64,000 nucleotides of DNA. It comes from Lamellibrachia columna. Lineage: Eukaryota > Annelida > Polychaeta > Sabellida > Siboglinidae. The notes under the pieces are model-generated. The model saw nothing but the letters and a program-made list of their open reading frames with translations. It made no database searches and was not told where the DNA came from. Positions 1 through 10,706 of this stretch are shown here, piece after piece; the stretch's first letter is position 1, and each line of letters opens with the position of its first letter. The stretch covers positions 15,307,489 to 15,371,488 of the forward strand of contig OY759267.1 in assembly GCA_963662155.1 (NCBI GenBank), in the 5' to 3' direction. A program made the translations under genes and the position numbers.

Positions 1-62
1 GGTGGAATCGAACCACCGTCCTCTCGATCGACAGGCGGGTGCTCTAACCATTAGACCACCGC
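1..62 (-). repeat. tRNA-like sequence (SINE-head-like), cut by window edge
   Basis: Read on the minus strand this begins GCGGTGGTCTAATGG (A-box-like) and contains GGTTCGATTCC (B box). The T arm pairs perfectly (GGTGG/CCACC). The anticodon loop would read CTGTCGA, giving GTC (Asp), but the anticodon stem CCCGC/TCGAG has two mismatches, so it is probably a tRNA-derived SINE head or pseudogene. The 3' acceptor strand lies outside the window. It directly abuts the truncated LINE to its right. Confidence 0.5.
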
Positions 63-1585
63 TTTCTTTTATTCCATAGCTCTCCAGTTTCTTTAAAAGT
101 CGGTGATGTGGCACTTTGTCAAATGCTTTCATAATATCACAGTATATTACGTCGATACATCCTCTGTTGTCTAGTTTCTCGGTCCATATGTCAAGTACGT
201 TAAGCAGCTGTAGCACGGTGGATCTACCCTTGATAAAACAAAATTGTTTGTTGCTGAGCAGGTCGTTATTATTCATATGTTGAAAGAGGGTGTGGTGTCT
301 CTGATTATTACCTCCAATATTTTCTCTCCTACGTTGGTCAGACTGACTGGTCTGTAGTTCTGAGCTTGTTGTTTGTTTCCCTTCTTGTGTATTGCAGATA
401 TGTTTGCATTTTTCCAATCTGTGTGTATCGTGCCTGTTGTCAGTGATGTCTTAAATATGATGGATAGTGGAATACTGATAGTATCTGCCAATTCATTTAG
501 GACACAAGTGTGAAGGCCATCTGGTCCTGGTGATTTGGAAATCTTTGGCTTCATTGCCACCAGCAATGGGTCGATAGTGCAAGTCTCAATAGTGTTAAAA
601 CATTTTGTTGTTTCTTCAGGAATGTCTCCGTCTGGCTCTCTGGTAAATACCGAAGATAATTAATCTGCCAACACTTCTGCTTTTTCCAAGCCAGACTTTG
701 TTAGCTCATTGGTGTTGTCTTTGTTCCGTGTTCCTGTCTTTTAATTTTTGCCTAAGCGTACTGCCAGAACTTCTTTGGATTCTGCTTGATTTGTATTATA
801 TGCTTTTCATATAGCTTCTGTGCCTTTCTTGTGAGTCTCCTGACCTGATTTCAGAGTCTGCAAAATCCTGATCAGTTTGGGCATCTTTGGTTTGTAGACA
901 TTTCTTCCACAATCTGTTTTTCATCTTTATTTTAGCTCGGGTTTTGATGTCGAATGGCACTGGGTATTTCCTGGCTCTTTCCAATATCAGCTTCTTTGGA
1001 ATACAATGTTCTTCTGCGTCTCTAAATTTAGATGTAAATATATCCCATTGGGCTTGCACATCTCCCTGGTGATTTTAAAACTCTGCTTCCCAATCAGTAT
1101 TTAGAATGTCATCCATATTGGTGTAATCCCCTTGTCATATCTATAACTCACCTTGATTTAACAAGATTGCCATCCATGGCAAAGGCCCATATAACAAGTG
1201 GACAAGGACGCCACTGGCTTATCGAGAGTCCAACATTTTTAATCTATGTGTAATCTGCCCTCCTGAGATATGTGTCAACCATATTCACGTTGCTAGCAGT
1301 TACACAATCTGTAGATAATTTGATCCGTTAATTTATTTTTCTCTGTGATAACAAGTAGTTCCTAATACCCAATTTACACTGATGATAGAATAGTGGTATG
1401 ATGAACTTAAATTCCTTATCATCTGTACTTACAGGTGTAGTGGAGGTTATTGTCCAGTCAATCTTTGGATAATTGAAGTCTCCAAGTAGTAGTACATGTG
1501 AACATTTCTGCTCAATGATTTTATCTAGTAGACTATTGAGGTTGTAATTATTCTCGGTGGTGCTGCTGGTGCTTCTATACTAGAG
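63..1585 (-). mobile_element. CR1-like non-LTR retrotransposon fragment (EN + RT), broken
   Basis: On the minus strand, about 1565-1380 encodes the end of an APE-type endonuclease (motif LLLGDFNYPKIDW). About 1059-796 is the EN-RT linker. About 566-63 is the front of the reverse transcriptase: SPGPDG, NISAIHKKGN, QNYRPVSLT, FIKGRSTVLQ and AFDKVPHHRL are readable, with a frame change near 280. The sequence stops before the YADD box because the tRNA-like block replaces it. A foreign CR1 3' tail (1155-1340) interrupts the EN part. The RT is close to the fragment at 38180-38410. Non-functional. Confidence 0.85.
1155..1340 (-). mobile_element. CR1-like 3' tail (5'-truncated copy) nested in LINE
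   Basis: Minus-strand copy of the 3' end of the CR1-like family whose longer copy ends at about 14350. It holds the last ORF2 residues (VDTYLRRADYT then stop), the conserved block with GGACTCTCGATAAGCC, and the terminal repeat type AATCTTGTTAAATC. The 5' end is truncated, as expected of target-primed reverse transcription. Confidence 0.8.
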
Positions 1586-2560
1586 GCCTATATGAAAGGT
1601 GTGTAATTTGCCTGGTACACACAGGAAAGGCAAAGAAATTACAACAACACATGAACTCTGTAGACCCCACAGGTAGCATAATTTTCACGCGGGAAGATGA
1701 GGAGAACAACAGCATGCCCTTCTTGGATGCGAAATTCACCAGAAAGGAAGATGACAGTGTGAAGTCTACAGTGTACAGGAAGAAGACGCACACTGACCAA
1801 TACCTGAAATTTGCGTCCCAACCCCCCAAACATCAGAAGTTAAGAGTTGTCAGAACCCTTATGAACAGGTGTGAGACGATAACTTCAGAGGAGGGGGGAA
1901 AGAAGGAAGAGGTGGAACACTTGAGAGGAGCTCTATAGAGCAGCAAGATGAAAAAAAAAACCAAATGACAGAAATTACAGGAGCCAAGTAGTCATCCCAT
2001 ACATAGAGGGGGTCTCCGAGAGAGTACACCGAGTGCTGAAGAAATATGGAGTAGCAACAACCATGCAACCCCACACCACCCTCAGGCGCCTGTTGGTACA
2101 CCCCAAGGACATAGTAGAGCTAGAAGAACAGGGCGAACTGGTGTACCAAATAACATGCAAGAACTGTGGTGCTGAGTACATTGGGGAGACAGGAAGACTA
2201 CTTAAAACACGATTGGAGGAACACAGAAAGGACGTAGACAACATGAAAAATGGGAAATACACAAGGAAAAAAAGATTGATGTCTACCATCAATAAATCCG
2301 CCCTTACAGACCATGCGACAACTGAAAACCAATCATAGACTGGGAGGGAGTGAAAATTGTAGACAAGGAACCCAACCGAAGAATCCAGCATATCAAGGAA
2401 GCCATCTGGATCAGGAAAACCAGAACACCCATCAACAGAGACGAGGGCAATTACAAACTGCCTCATCTGTACGATGACGTCATTCAGCGTCATCGGTACT
2501 GACGAAGTCGGTGTGATAAGTTGACAAAAGCCTCTACCAGGTAAATTAAACACACCTTGG
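1586..2560 (+). mobile_element. Penelope-like element, C-terminal part with GIY-YIG endonuclease
   Basis: The open frame at about 1620-1937 (MNSVDPTG, NSMPFLDAKF, YRKKTHTDQYL, RTLMNRCETI) matches the region downstream of the RT core in Penelope-like elements. The next segment, 2033-2335, has the linker cysteines CKNC followed by EYIGETGRLLKTRLEEH, the GIY-YIG nuclease signature. After a frameshift near 2330 the conserved DH...IDW tail and an AIWIRK segment continue to a stop near 2505. The RT catalytic core is missing and there are at least two frame breaks, so this is a 5'-truncated dead copy. The long minus-strand open frame across it is antisense. Confidence 0.85.
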
Positions 2561-3996
2561 ATATGCAAAATGAAAGTTCTCTGATTTGAAAACGAAATAT
2601 CCTGAAGAATGTTCAGTAATAATAAAACACTCCCAACTGTTCTCGACAAAGATCTGCAGGAAGTCGACAAGCGTCTTCGAAACCAGCGAGGTGTCGATTG
2701 GCTGAGATCACATGATCCAAATCCAAAGAAAAACAATAATCCAGAACATCTTGAAAGCAGCTCAAGCGAAATTGCAATCACACATGCACAAACACACACA
2801 TAAAACTTATACAGTGAACCTGTATTCTTGATTAATATATATCTAAAAGTTTCAGTTACATATTGGCACAATTCAAACATGATGCCACAACCTTCTGTAA
2901 TACAGATGAAGCAGTTATTTTAACGGTCTCCAAAACCACTGCCGAGGAGGGTGGCACATATCAGTAGAAAATGAAACTGTGTGTATCCAATAATGCAGAC
3001 TGAATGTTTGTATGTGTGTGTTTTGCATTTGGGTTGTCCACTTTTGTATCACTCAACAACTGCATATGATGAATAAAATCGTGGTCAACCTTTATTGGCA
3101 GTCATAACTACAATAGATGAAGCCATAAGAAAACTCTTGTACAACATGCTTAATATTTACACTGCTTCTAATATCCTAATATCTCATTTATAATTAAAAT
3201 GCTCTAAAATGGGCTAATGTACACTGAAATGCTGCTACGAACTGCAGTAAAATGTCACCCTATATTACAGAATATCTTAGAATGCAAGACTTTCCTTGAT
3301 TGTCCACCTGGTATCTCTCTTGCTCACCATCTGATCACACAGTTGAAATGTATCGTGGCGATATTTGTCATGAATTTCTGTAACCAATTCAAAAAGAACA
3401 TCTTCATATTTGCTAACTTAATCCATTCATTATAATACTAATAATTTATTTATTTCTTGCAATCATCAGATTGAATAAAGGTACAAAATATGTTAAAATG
3501 CATCTTCATCATTTCGGGCATTGTTCATCATTCTACTGATACATTAATTCTACTAATAAACATACCAGTAGGCGAATTAATCTGATAATTAGTGCCCTCT
3601 AACAATAACTGTTATAGTCTTGGTGTGATGCCAGACACTGTTTCAGTCGAGTTCACATAAATACAAGAGTTGGCCATGTGGTATATTGGCACTAATAGTT
3701 TGTCAGTTAAAACCAGTCTACACAAGCAATTTGTGTCCAATTTGTCAGCCAACATTGTGTGCAAGAATTGCTCATGTAAACACCTGCATGAGTCCGATTA
3801 GCAAGGCCAATTTTGGGTAGGATTGGTCTCAATCTCATCGAAAGTTGGCTGCTAGTTTTAAACAGATAGTGGTCAAACTAGGAGTGGCTTGAGTCAATAT
3901 CTAGTGTCTAAACATGTCACTTGTCCAAATGCACACATAATTTAGCCTCACAAATTGGGAAACAAAATCGCTCGTGTAAACCAGCCTATAGTTCAC

Positions 3997-6900
3997 TTAC
4001 ACTGCAGCTGTCCTAAAATGTGGATTATCCTTTGTGCAGCCCGGAGGCAGTGGAAGGTCAAAGATGACTGGAGGGTTGATCGGTTTATACGACTTGCTGC
4101 ACGTGCTTGCATTGATGTACACTGTGTGGTCATCCTTCGAAATGCCATAGTCTGGGGGAAAAACAAGTGAACCAGTCATTGTGTTATGACAGCATAAAGC
4201 TGCCAGATGGCTTTACTGGGAACTTATTTCCATGTTAGACATTCTAAGTCTATAACAAAATAAAAAAAAAAATTGCAAGGAGCAATGTCAGACATATACA
4301 GTTATATAAGTGATTATTGGATGCATGTAGTCAGCGATTTGTTCAAAAACTAACATTGTAATGCTTCTATATTTGAAAAGCAATCAAAATAATTTATGTA
4401 TACACCATGTTAACACACCGATGCACAAACAACACACACACGCTTGCAAATATGTACGCACATCAGAGATTGACATGTTAATTATGACATGAAGAATAAT
4501 ATATAGGCAGAAATATTTGATGACATATTCCCAGATAATATTCCTAATGGAAAACCTGTTATATTGATAAATTTTCATATAAAACCCTGGATTAAATCTT
4601 AAGTGGTGAACGCATGTATTGTAATGTACCTTCATGAATGTGTCCAAAAACGTGATATTTTGGCTTCACCTGCTTGACTTTGTCCCGCAGTGCCTGACAC
4701 CCCCCATTGCCTTGGGTGACACAACGGTCGCGCTGACCTGCACACAAAGCAACAGAATGTCACAATAACCAAGTATCTCCAGTCACAAAGAAGAAAGTGA
4801 AACTAATATATCAACAAAAAAGTTATTGTTGACATGACAGTTGCATTCTGAAAAATTTTGATACATGGAACTCTTGGCAGCACTTAGTTTTTTCACTTTC
4901 TTTTTTTTACCTTTTCCCTATTTTGATTTTTACATTGGTTTTTTCACTGCAATGTTTATGATTGTTTTTTTATTTCATAAAAATGAGGACCAATTTCAAT
5001 GCCTTGTTGTGGTTCTCAACATCAAAATATATGAGTATACTTGCATGCAAATTTTAACTAAGAAATAATGGATGTTTTTCAAATAAGTTTAAATTAACAC
5101 TGTTGAAATAATGAGCATTTTTTCATCATGATATAATTAACACTCTTGCCAACAGAGTAATGAAAACGCTGAATGCAGAAGATTCAAGGTTAATGAAACT
5201 GATTAAATAATATTATTTATAAATAATTGATTAATGCTTTTATTTTTTTCTACATTTGCAGTTGAAAAGGGTAATTTGAGAAGGGGTTGATTGATAAGAA
5301 CTGTGCGCACAGAAATGTCATAGCAATAGGTGCACTGTTGAAAGTACATTGTCTTTTAACAGAAACATTGTAAAAACATCCTCCGAGAATCTACAAAATC
5401 ACTTTACCATGCGGAGGCCCATGGGTAAGAAGAACATCAATGCCAGATGGGATGCGGTTCCATGTGGCAATGCAATCCTCTTCTGACTTCAGACTGAATG
5501 CCCAGTCAAAGAAGTCTTCTGTCCTGAAACAGACATATATTGAACTATCAGCACATGCCGTGTCCTCTCGTTATAAGGATTCAGGAATTCTTTATTTGAC
5601 ACGACATGTAACATAAATAACAAATACAACATACTATGAATTTTTACAAAAAGCATAAATCCATAAATATTGATGTCATAAATAAGAAATCTTGTTGGTC
5701 TGAGAGACTGCCACTAAAACCATAATTTGGTCACTAACGTGACAAGCCATAAAATAAAAATTATATATTAAATATTAGAATTGTGTGAGGGATTAAAGAT
5801 GGGGAACTTGTACATATTGCATGAGTATAATATGCTTAAATAAAGTATCAAAATAAATATAAAGTATAAAAAACAACAATCAATATGTAACATATATTAT
5901 TGTAATATGTGAGATGGTATGAAGAGGAATATGTTAGCAAACATTTAGCAGCAATTAGTTTTTGTACAAGTTGCAAATATAAAAATTTGTAATATTACAA
6001 CTTGAGCACTTGTTGAGCTACACTGTGACAGGAAGAAATTCTTCGTGTAGAAACTGAATCTGTGCAATGAATGAGGATGAAATTTATCAACTACATATCC
6101 ACTTAAATGGAACAACTTTGAAATCCACATTTTGGCCTACGCTGCTTTATGAACCCATGGATATAAGGAACATCGACTATAAGGAACAATTTGACCAAGT
6201 CCCCGCATGTTACTTATAGCAAGAGTCCACTGCATGTGATAACCAGAATCTGTTACATTCATATTCAACACCAGTCACTGTACTTTTCACAGTGTTACTA
6301 AACTCATTATTTTGTCAGGTCAAACAAGGAGACTGTCTTGCATTATATAAAATTTATATGATACTGTTGATTTAGTTCATGAAATTATTGTTGAGGTGGT
6401 TTGTAAACGTGATTTCTGCAATGCCTAAGAATGTTAATATAATGCAATACAATGAGTATTATCATCAGGTACCACATACTCAGACAGAGCTTTGATCAAA
6501 ATGCTGGGCACTGCAAGATGTCATCATAAGCATTTACATAATGCTACATTACATTTCTACCAGTGAACCTTCTGCAAAGTCACCATTTTACAGCAATCAT
6601 GCTACTTCCACTGTTTCTAGCTTCACTATGGGGAATATGATGCCATCGAAACATGCCATACAACAAATTATTTGGCAGAAAATGTAAATATTGTAATGAA
6701 ACTACTGTATTTGACCTGGTAAGCATATGAATCATGCTAAATATGTCACTGGTTGCTCCAAAAAACAACTGGGCCATGGAAAAATTTAACACTAGGGGTG
6801 TCATTTAGTGTAGAACAACTGAAAAGTGGTGCCAACTGCATAACACCAGATGGCGACATTTTTTAGTTGCTCCTTACTAGTCAAATTACAATAATTATGG

Positions 6901-8627
6901 ATCCTGGTGATTCAAAACGGGGGTGTATGCCAATTAAGACATGTATGCTTAATAGGTCAAATACGGTAGGCACAATATAACCCCCCAAAAAAGCCCTAAA
7001 GACTGTATTTGCAGGTTTTACTTACCAAGGGCTGCCGTAGATTCTGAGACCATAAACAGTGACCTCGCTGTCTTGTAGGTACACACAGTTTGTCAGAAGT
7101 TTTTTGGTGCTAGAGATATCTCTCTCCTCTTCGATATACTTCAGATAACCAGGATTCAGCCTTTTTTTTTCAAAATTCACGTAGTTTTCATCAAACAAGA
7201 GTTCATGGTTGCCAGCAATGACTATCTTATGTCGGTGTGGAAGCTTTCCTGGAATAAACCATTTGTTTCTGTTACAAAGTGTGGCCATAACTAGTTCATC
7301 AGTGACACAGAGACATATCATGATGACTACATATTGTCAAAGAACTACATAAGTAATTATTTCTTAATAAATTGCATTGACGATCAATGGTGGCTCAGCG
7401 TAGTATCAGTGGCTGCTAGCAGTGGCGTATCTGTGATCTCACAAAGGGGCATTCACCCATCAGTTTACCATGTAGTGGCACAACAGGTTACCAAAAAGAA
7501 AAAAATTTCAGCCAATGGAGGTTTAGCCAAATGCCAACCCCCCTAAATATGCCACTGGTTGCTAGTATCTGTGGCTGCTAGTACCAATGGATGCCAGTAA
7601 TGAGGATATCCCTATTTCACCTACTCACATTTTGCCTACCGATATTATTCCCATTTCACCAACTCTGCATTTGAATAGCTCTCCCATTTCACCTACTCTC
7701 AGTGATTCATCCTCTAAGTATGACTATGCAGATATTATTCACACTTCACCTATTCTGCATTAGGATAGGTCCTTTCCCACTTTGTCATTATAATTGAATT
7801 AAGTTAGTTTCAAGCATTTTGGTGAAACAATCAAATACAAAAACGATAAAAAAAAATTAAATAAATAATTTGTTCTTGAGTCAATTCTTAGCCTGCTTAA
7901 TTATTATTTATTCACAGACAACATTTACAAAGTTCAAAAAGAACTTATATTTCAATCAGCATCAAAATCACAATTGAAATGTAATAATTGTAAAAAATTG
8001 TAAATCTAAAATATAACTGGCAGAAAGAAGAGTTTTCCTTGAGTGAAATCTTAGTCCTTTTAATTATTATTTATCATTAGACAACATTTAGTAAATCCCA
8101 AAAGAATCCACATCTAATGTTTGATCATGTTCAAGCCAAGCCTTGTACATGTAGCTAGTAGACCAAGTCATCTAAGAGAAGGGAAAGTGGGACTACCCGG
8201 TAGCCTTAATTAGGCTGAAGGTGAACCGAGAATCTATCTCAGAATTAGTAGTAGGCACCCAGTAAGCAAAATGGGAGTAGGCAAAATGGACATGACTGAC
8301 CAAATTGCCAGTAACAGTGGAAGCGATTATAATATCAACAAGAATATAACACATATTAATCACCAACTAACTTAATTATTGATCATCTTGATGCTGTGTT
8401 CAGTTCACTGCAATATAATAGTCACCTAGAAATGTGTTAAATTCATCAATCTGGGCGGGACTTCCAATCTGTGTGAAGTCGCCCGTATGTATAAGTACAT
8501 CTCCAGGTGGCAGGGCCTTGCGAATCACCTCCGCTTGTGTGTGGGTATCAGAGATGCACACAAACCTGACACGGTCTTCATATATGGGAGTGTCCAGTGA
8601 CAATGTAGACTTGGAAGTTTCCTGCAC
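3997..8627 (-). CDS. MPPED-type metallophosphoesterase, paralogue A (five exons)
   Basis: Calcineurin-like metallophosphoesterase of the MPPED1/MPPED2 group, expected to be a cytosolic metal-dependent phosphodiesterase. Exons on the minus strand: 8627-8426, 7248-7026, 5523-5408, 4737-4630, 4151-3997 (stop). All junctions keep phase and have GT/AG ends (donors GTGACT, GTAAGT, GTAAAG, GTACAT), giving about 267 residues. Metal/active-site motifs run in order: ISDTHT, HTGDF, AGNHE, LLTHGPP and FGHIHEG. The GHIHE histidine, known to be Gly in mammalian MPPED2, is kept. The C-terminus YINASTC...NPPVIFDLP is family-typical. The first exon has no ATG: paralogue B's ATG is GTG here, and TGTGTGCAG just upstream looks like a splice acceptor (exon then starts at 8621). 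An upstream 5' exon is likely, consistent with a product shorter than the usual near-300 aa. Exon 2 is 8 codons shorter than in B. Confidence 0.88.
7420..7557. mobile_element. Short hAT-like MITE in intron 1 of paralogue A
   Basis: 138 bp starting CAGTGGCGTATCT and ending AAATATGCCACTG, so the ends are imperfect inverted repeats of the hAT CAGTGG type. Flanks GCTGCTAG (7412-7419) and GTTGCTAG (7558-7565) form an 8-bp target duplication with one mismatch. Host sequence nearby also repeats GCTGCTAG, so the duplication is not beyond doubt. The same insertion sits at 26035-26134, so it predates the gene duplication. Confidence 0.6.
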
Positions 8628-9109
8628 ACAGGACTAAATAGTTGAACATATTATCACAAAACATTACTGTCATAGGATTTGTCACAATGCAGAAAGGAAA
8701 CATCCTAACCAAGATTCTGTTTTTTCAAAGCATAATCAAATTAGGCCTAATTATGTAAGAAGGAATTTTCTGATAGTTTACCTGTAAGTTGTAACTCTTA
8801 AAATTTTTCTTAAATTAAAGCATTTTTAACAAGGCTGTTTTTATTACAAAATATGGTGATTGCATGTGAATTACAGACCCATCAGTTCAAAATAAAAATG
8901 TTTTGCTTTGCTACGTCAGCTGCACCAGTCTTGCATGATCCTATCAATATATCCCAGCAGCTCCTTTTGAGCAAAATATGCACATCAAACCAGCGGATGT
9001 AAAATCATAAGGATTAATTTGTGGATCTTACGGATTTCTCTTACCAGTCCTACAGATGGGCACTCAGGGTTGGTATGTCTGGAACTTACTTATGAATAAA
9101 CGCCTAATA

Positions 9110-9610
9110 GAAGCTGAATAGAGAATGGCTTAACAACACTGGATCAGGAAATTAAGATATTGAATGGTGACGAATATTTATAGGAATATGACGGAAGGTA
9201 GAACTAGAGGGCACAAATTAGGGCAGGGGCGTTCGCAGGACTTCCCCCCGCGGACGCCCATGAATTAGGGTTAGTAAAAGAAGAGTGTAGATTGGATATG
9301 AGAGGAATAGTGTACTTACTTAATCATTCTTACAGAGGACAATAAACGAATTTAATAAACTATCTAGTATACTACAATTGCGTTAGTATATTACAATTGT
9401 GTAAATACCAGTTGTGCGAACGTAATGTTTAAAAATAAAATTGACAGATATGTCTGATGAAGGCGGGAAACACATAAATGACAAAGTTGGACTAGTAGAA
9501 CTAGTAGCACTACGGATGAACCATGCAATTGTTGCTTTCCTGGTCCACTTGTCATGTGTATAGCTTGTACTTAGATGGCAAATGTGTTTACAAAAAAAAA
9601 CACGTGGCAT
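9110..9610 (+). pseudogene. Old CR1-like LINE relic (end of ORF2 + 3' tail)
   Basis: Decayed match to the last part of the CR1 ORF2 and 3' tail seen at 13950-14350: stretches corresponding to 'ggatcaggaaattaagat', 'actagagggcacaaatta', 'aaaattgacagatatg' and 'gtccacttgtcat' occur in the same order, with many indels. No usable frame. Present in both duplication copies, so older than the duplication; it lies upstream of the first recognised exon. Confidence 0.65.
9224..9262. mobile_element. 39-bp hAT-like micro-MITE with target duplication
   Basis: Insert beginning CAGGGGCGTTCG and ending CGGACGCCCATG (10 of 12 bases match as inverted ends). It is flanked by perfect 8-bp direct repeats AATTAGGG (9216-9223 and 9263-9270). 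The duplicated segment near 27800 has one uninterrupted AATTAGGG followed by TTAGT, i.e. an empty site. Confidence 0.7.
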
Positions 9611-9775
9611 CGTATGCAACACGTTTCGTTGCGAATCGGTTGAATCTTCGTATTAATTCAAAGACACAATGCCGAAGAACCCGGAAATAAAATTATGGCG
9701 ATCTTTTACGTTCTGACCAAACCATGAAAAAGACCACCTGGAGCACCCAAACTTCTCCTCATATATCTAATATAC

Positions 9776-9968
9776 ATGTATATATGTCACATGATCAAAA
9801 AGGTACATTTACTTTCTTAAAACGAAAAAAATTTACGAAAGAATTAAACCAAAACATCGCCATCTCCTACGGAGCCTACGCGTAGCGCCACGGCTACCGT
9901 AAAATCGATGCATATGACAAGGCGTCGTTCAGTTTCTTCGAAACTCCGTGCGGCGGCGCTGCTATTAT
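9776..9968 (-). repeat. ~190-bp block inverted relative to 16250-16437
   Basis: Roughly 90% identical to the reverse complement of 16250-16437, including TGTCACATGATCAAAAA, GAATTAAACCAAAAC, CCTACGCGTAGCG, and TACCGTAAAATCGATGCATA. Simplest reading: a 5'-truncated minus-strand copy of the 3' untranslated tail of the RTE-like element that ends at 16437. Alternatively these are terminal inverted repeats of a larger unit holding two LINEs. Confidence 0.7.
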
Positions 9969-10251
9969 TCAATTAAATTCAATTATTTAATACAGACATA
10001 TATACACGTATAATGATACATATAATTACAATGTACAATTAAAAAAAACCTAATTATCTAAGAATAGGATATGTCATATATAGCACACAGAAAAATACAA
10101 GTAATACTGAAACATAATTATATATAATTGAGAACACGGAATTTAATTTGGTGGATTTTATATTTGTCTAAAGCGTGGAATATTGATCGGATAAGTATTA
10201 TTATTGCGTGTATATTAAACATAAACTTACAAGAGTCCTTGTTTAGTCAAT

Positions 10252-10706
10252 AGTTGCTGTTAAAATTTAGCTATAGGAGTAATTTAGGGTAGTTTATATC
10301 GTAGATCTCCGAAGACTCGGTAGCGCGAGCGATAATTAAGGGTTGTTGTCAGTTGATTGGGTACATAATACGAGACATAATATTGTAAATAATTTAGTAC
10401 ATATTAAATATTGAAAACCTGAATATTTTATTTTAGCAACATTTATTGTTAAAAGTTAGCCGTAGGTAGTAATTCAGTGTAATTTAAAGAAGGTCACTGA
10501 AATCTCGTTAGCGCGAGCGATATTACGTTTTGTTAGTCAGCTGTTACATAGAAAGTAAGTTGCAAGGCAGTAGTTGTAAATTTAATTAAGACATAAGTAA
10601 AATACTATAAAGTGTGTACTACAACACAAAAACAGTCTTTGTGAAGACTACCTAGTATAAATTGATTATAAACGGATTATAAACACATACAAATTTAATT
10701 TCTAAC
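10252..10706 (+). repeat. 5' leader of CR1-like LINE with two diverged direct repeats
   Basis: About 10252-10375 and 10443-10560 are imperfect direct repeats (shared cores TGTTAAAA, TAGCGCGAGCGAT, TTGTTGTCAG or similar), about 190 bp apart. They end shortly before the ORF1 start. Tandem leader units of this kind act as promoter modules in several LINE groups; that role is inferred. 9970-10250 holds nothing recognisable. Confidence 0.5.

Larger units (their letters stand above)
2625..9692. repeat. Segmental duplication, copy A
   Basis: About 7.07 kb collinear with 21392-28195: gene exons, introns, 3' flank and an old LINE relic all match with a low percentage of substitutions plus indels. The left edge lies at ACTCCCAACTG, the right edge just after AACCCGGAAATAA, where the copies diverge abruptly. 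About 2700-3990 has no gene; it is the 3' flank of the phosphoesterase. The first about 100 bp (2620-2720) may be the end of a LINE ORF (low confidence). Copy A carries extra sequence at about 6645-6715 and at 9224-9262 that copy B lacks. Confidence 0.9.

Noticed and set aside
1975..2880. 301-codon minus-strand open frame
   Set aside because: Antisense of the Penelope-like element; the plus strand carries the recognisable GIY-YIG motifs and the minus-strand peptide has none.
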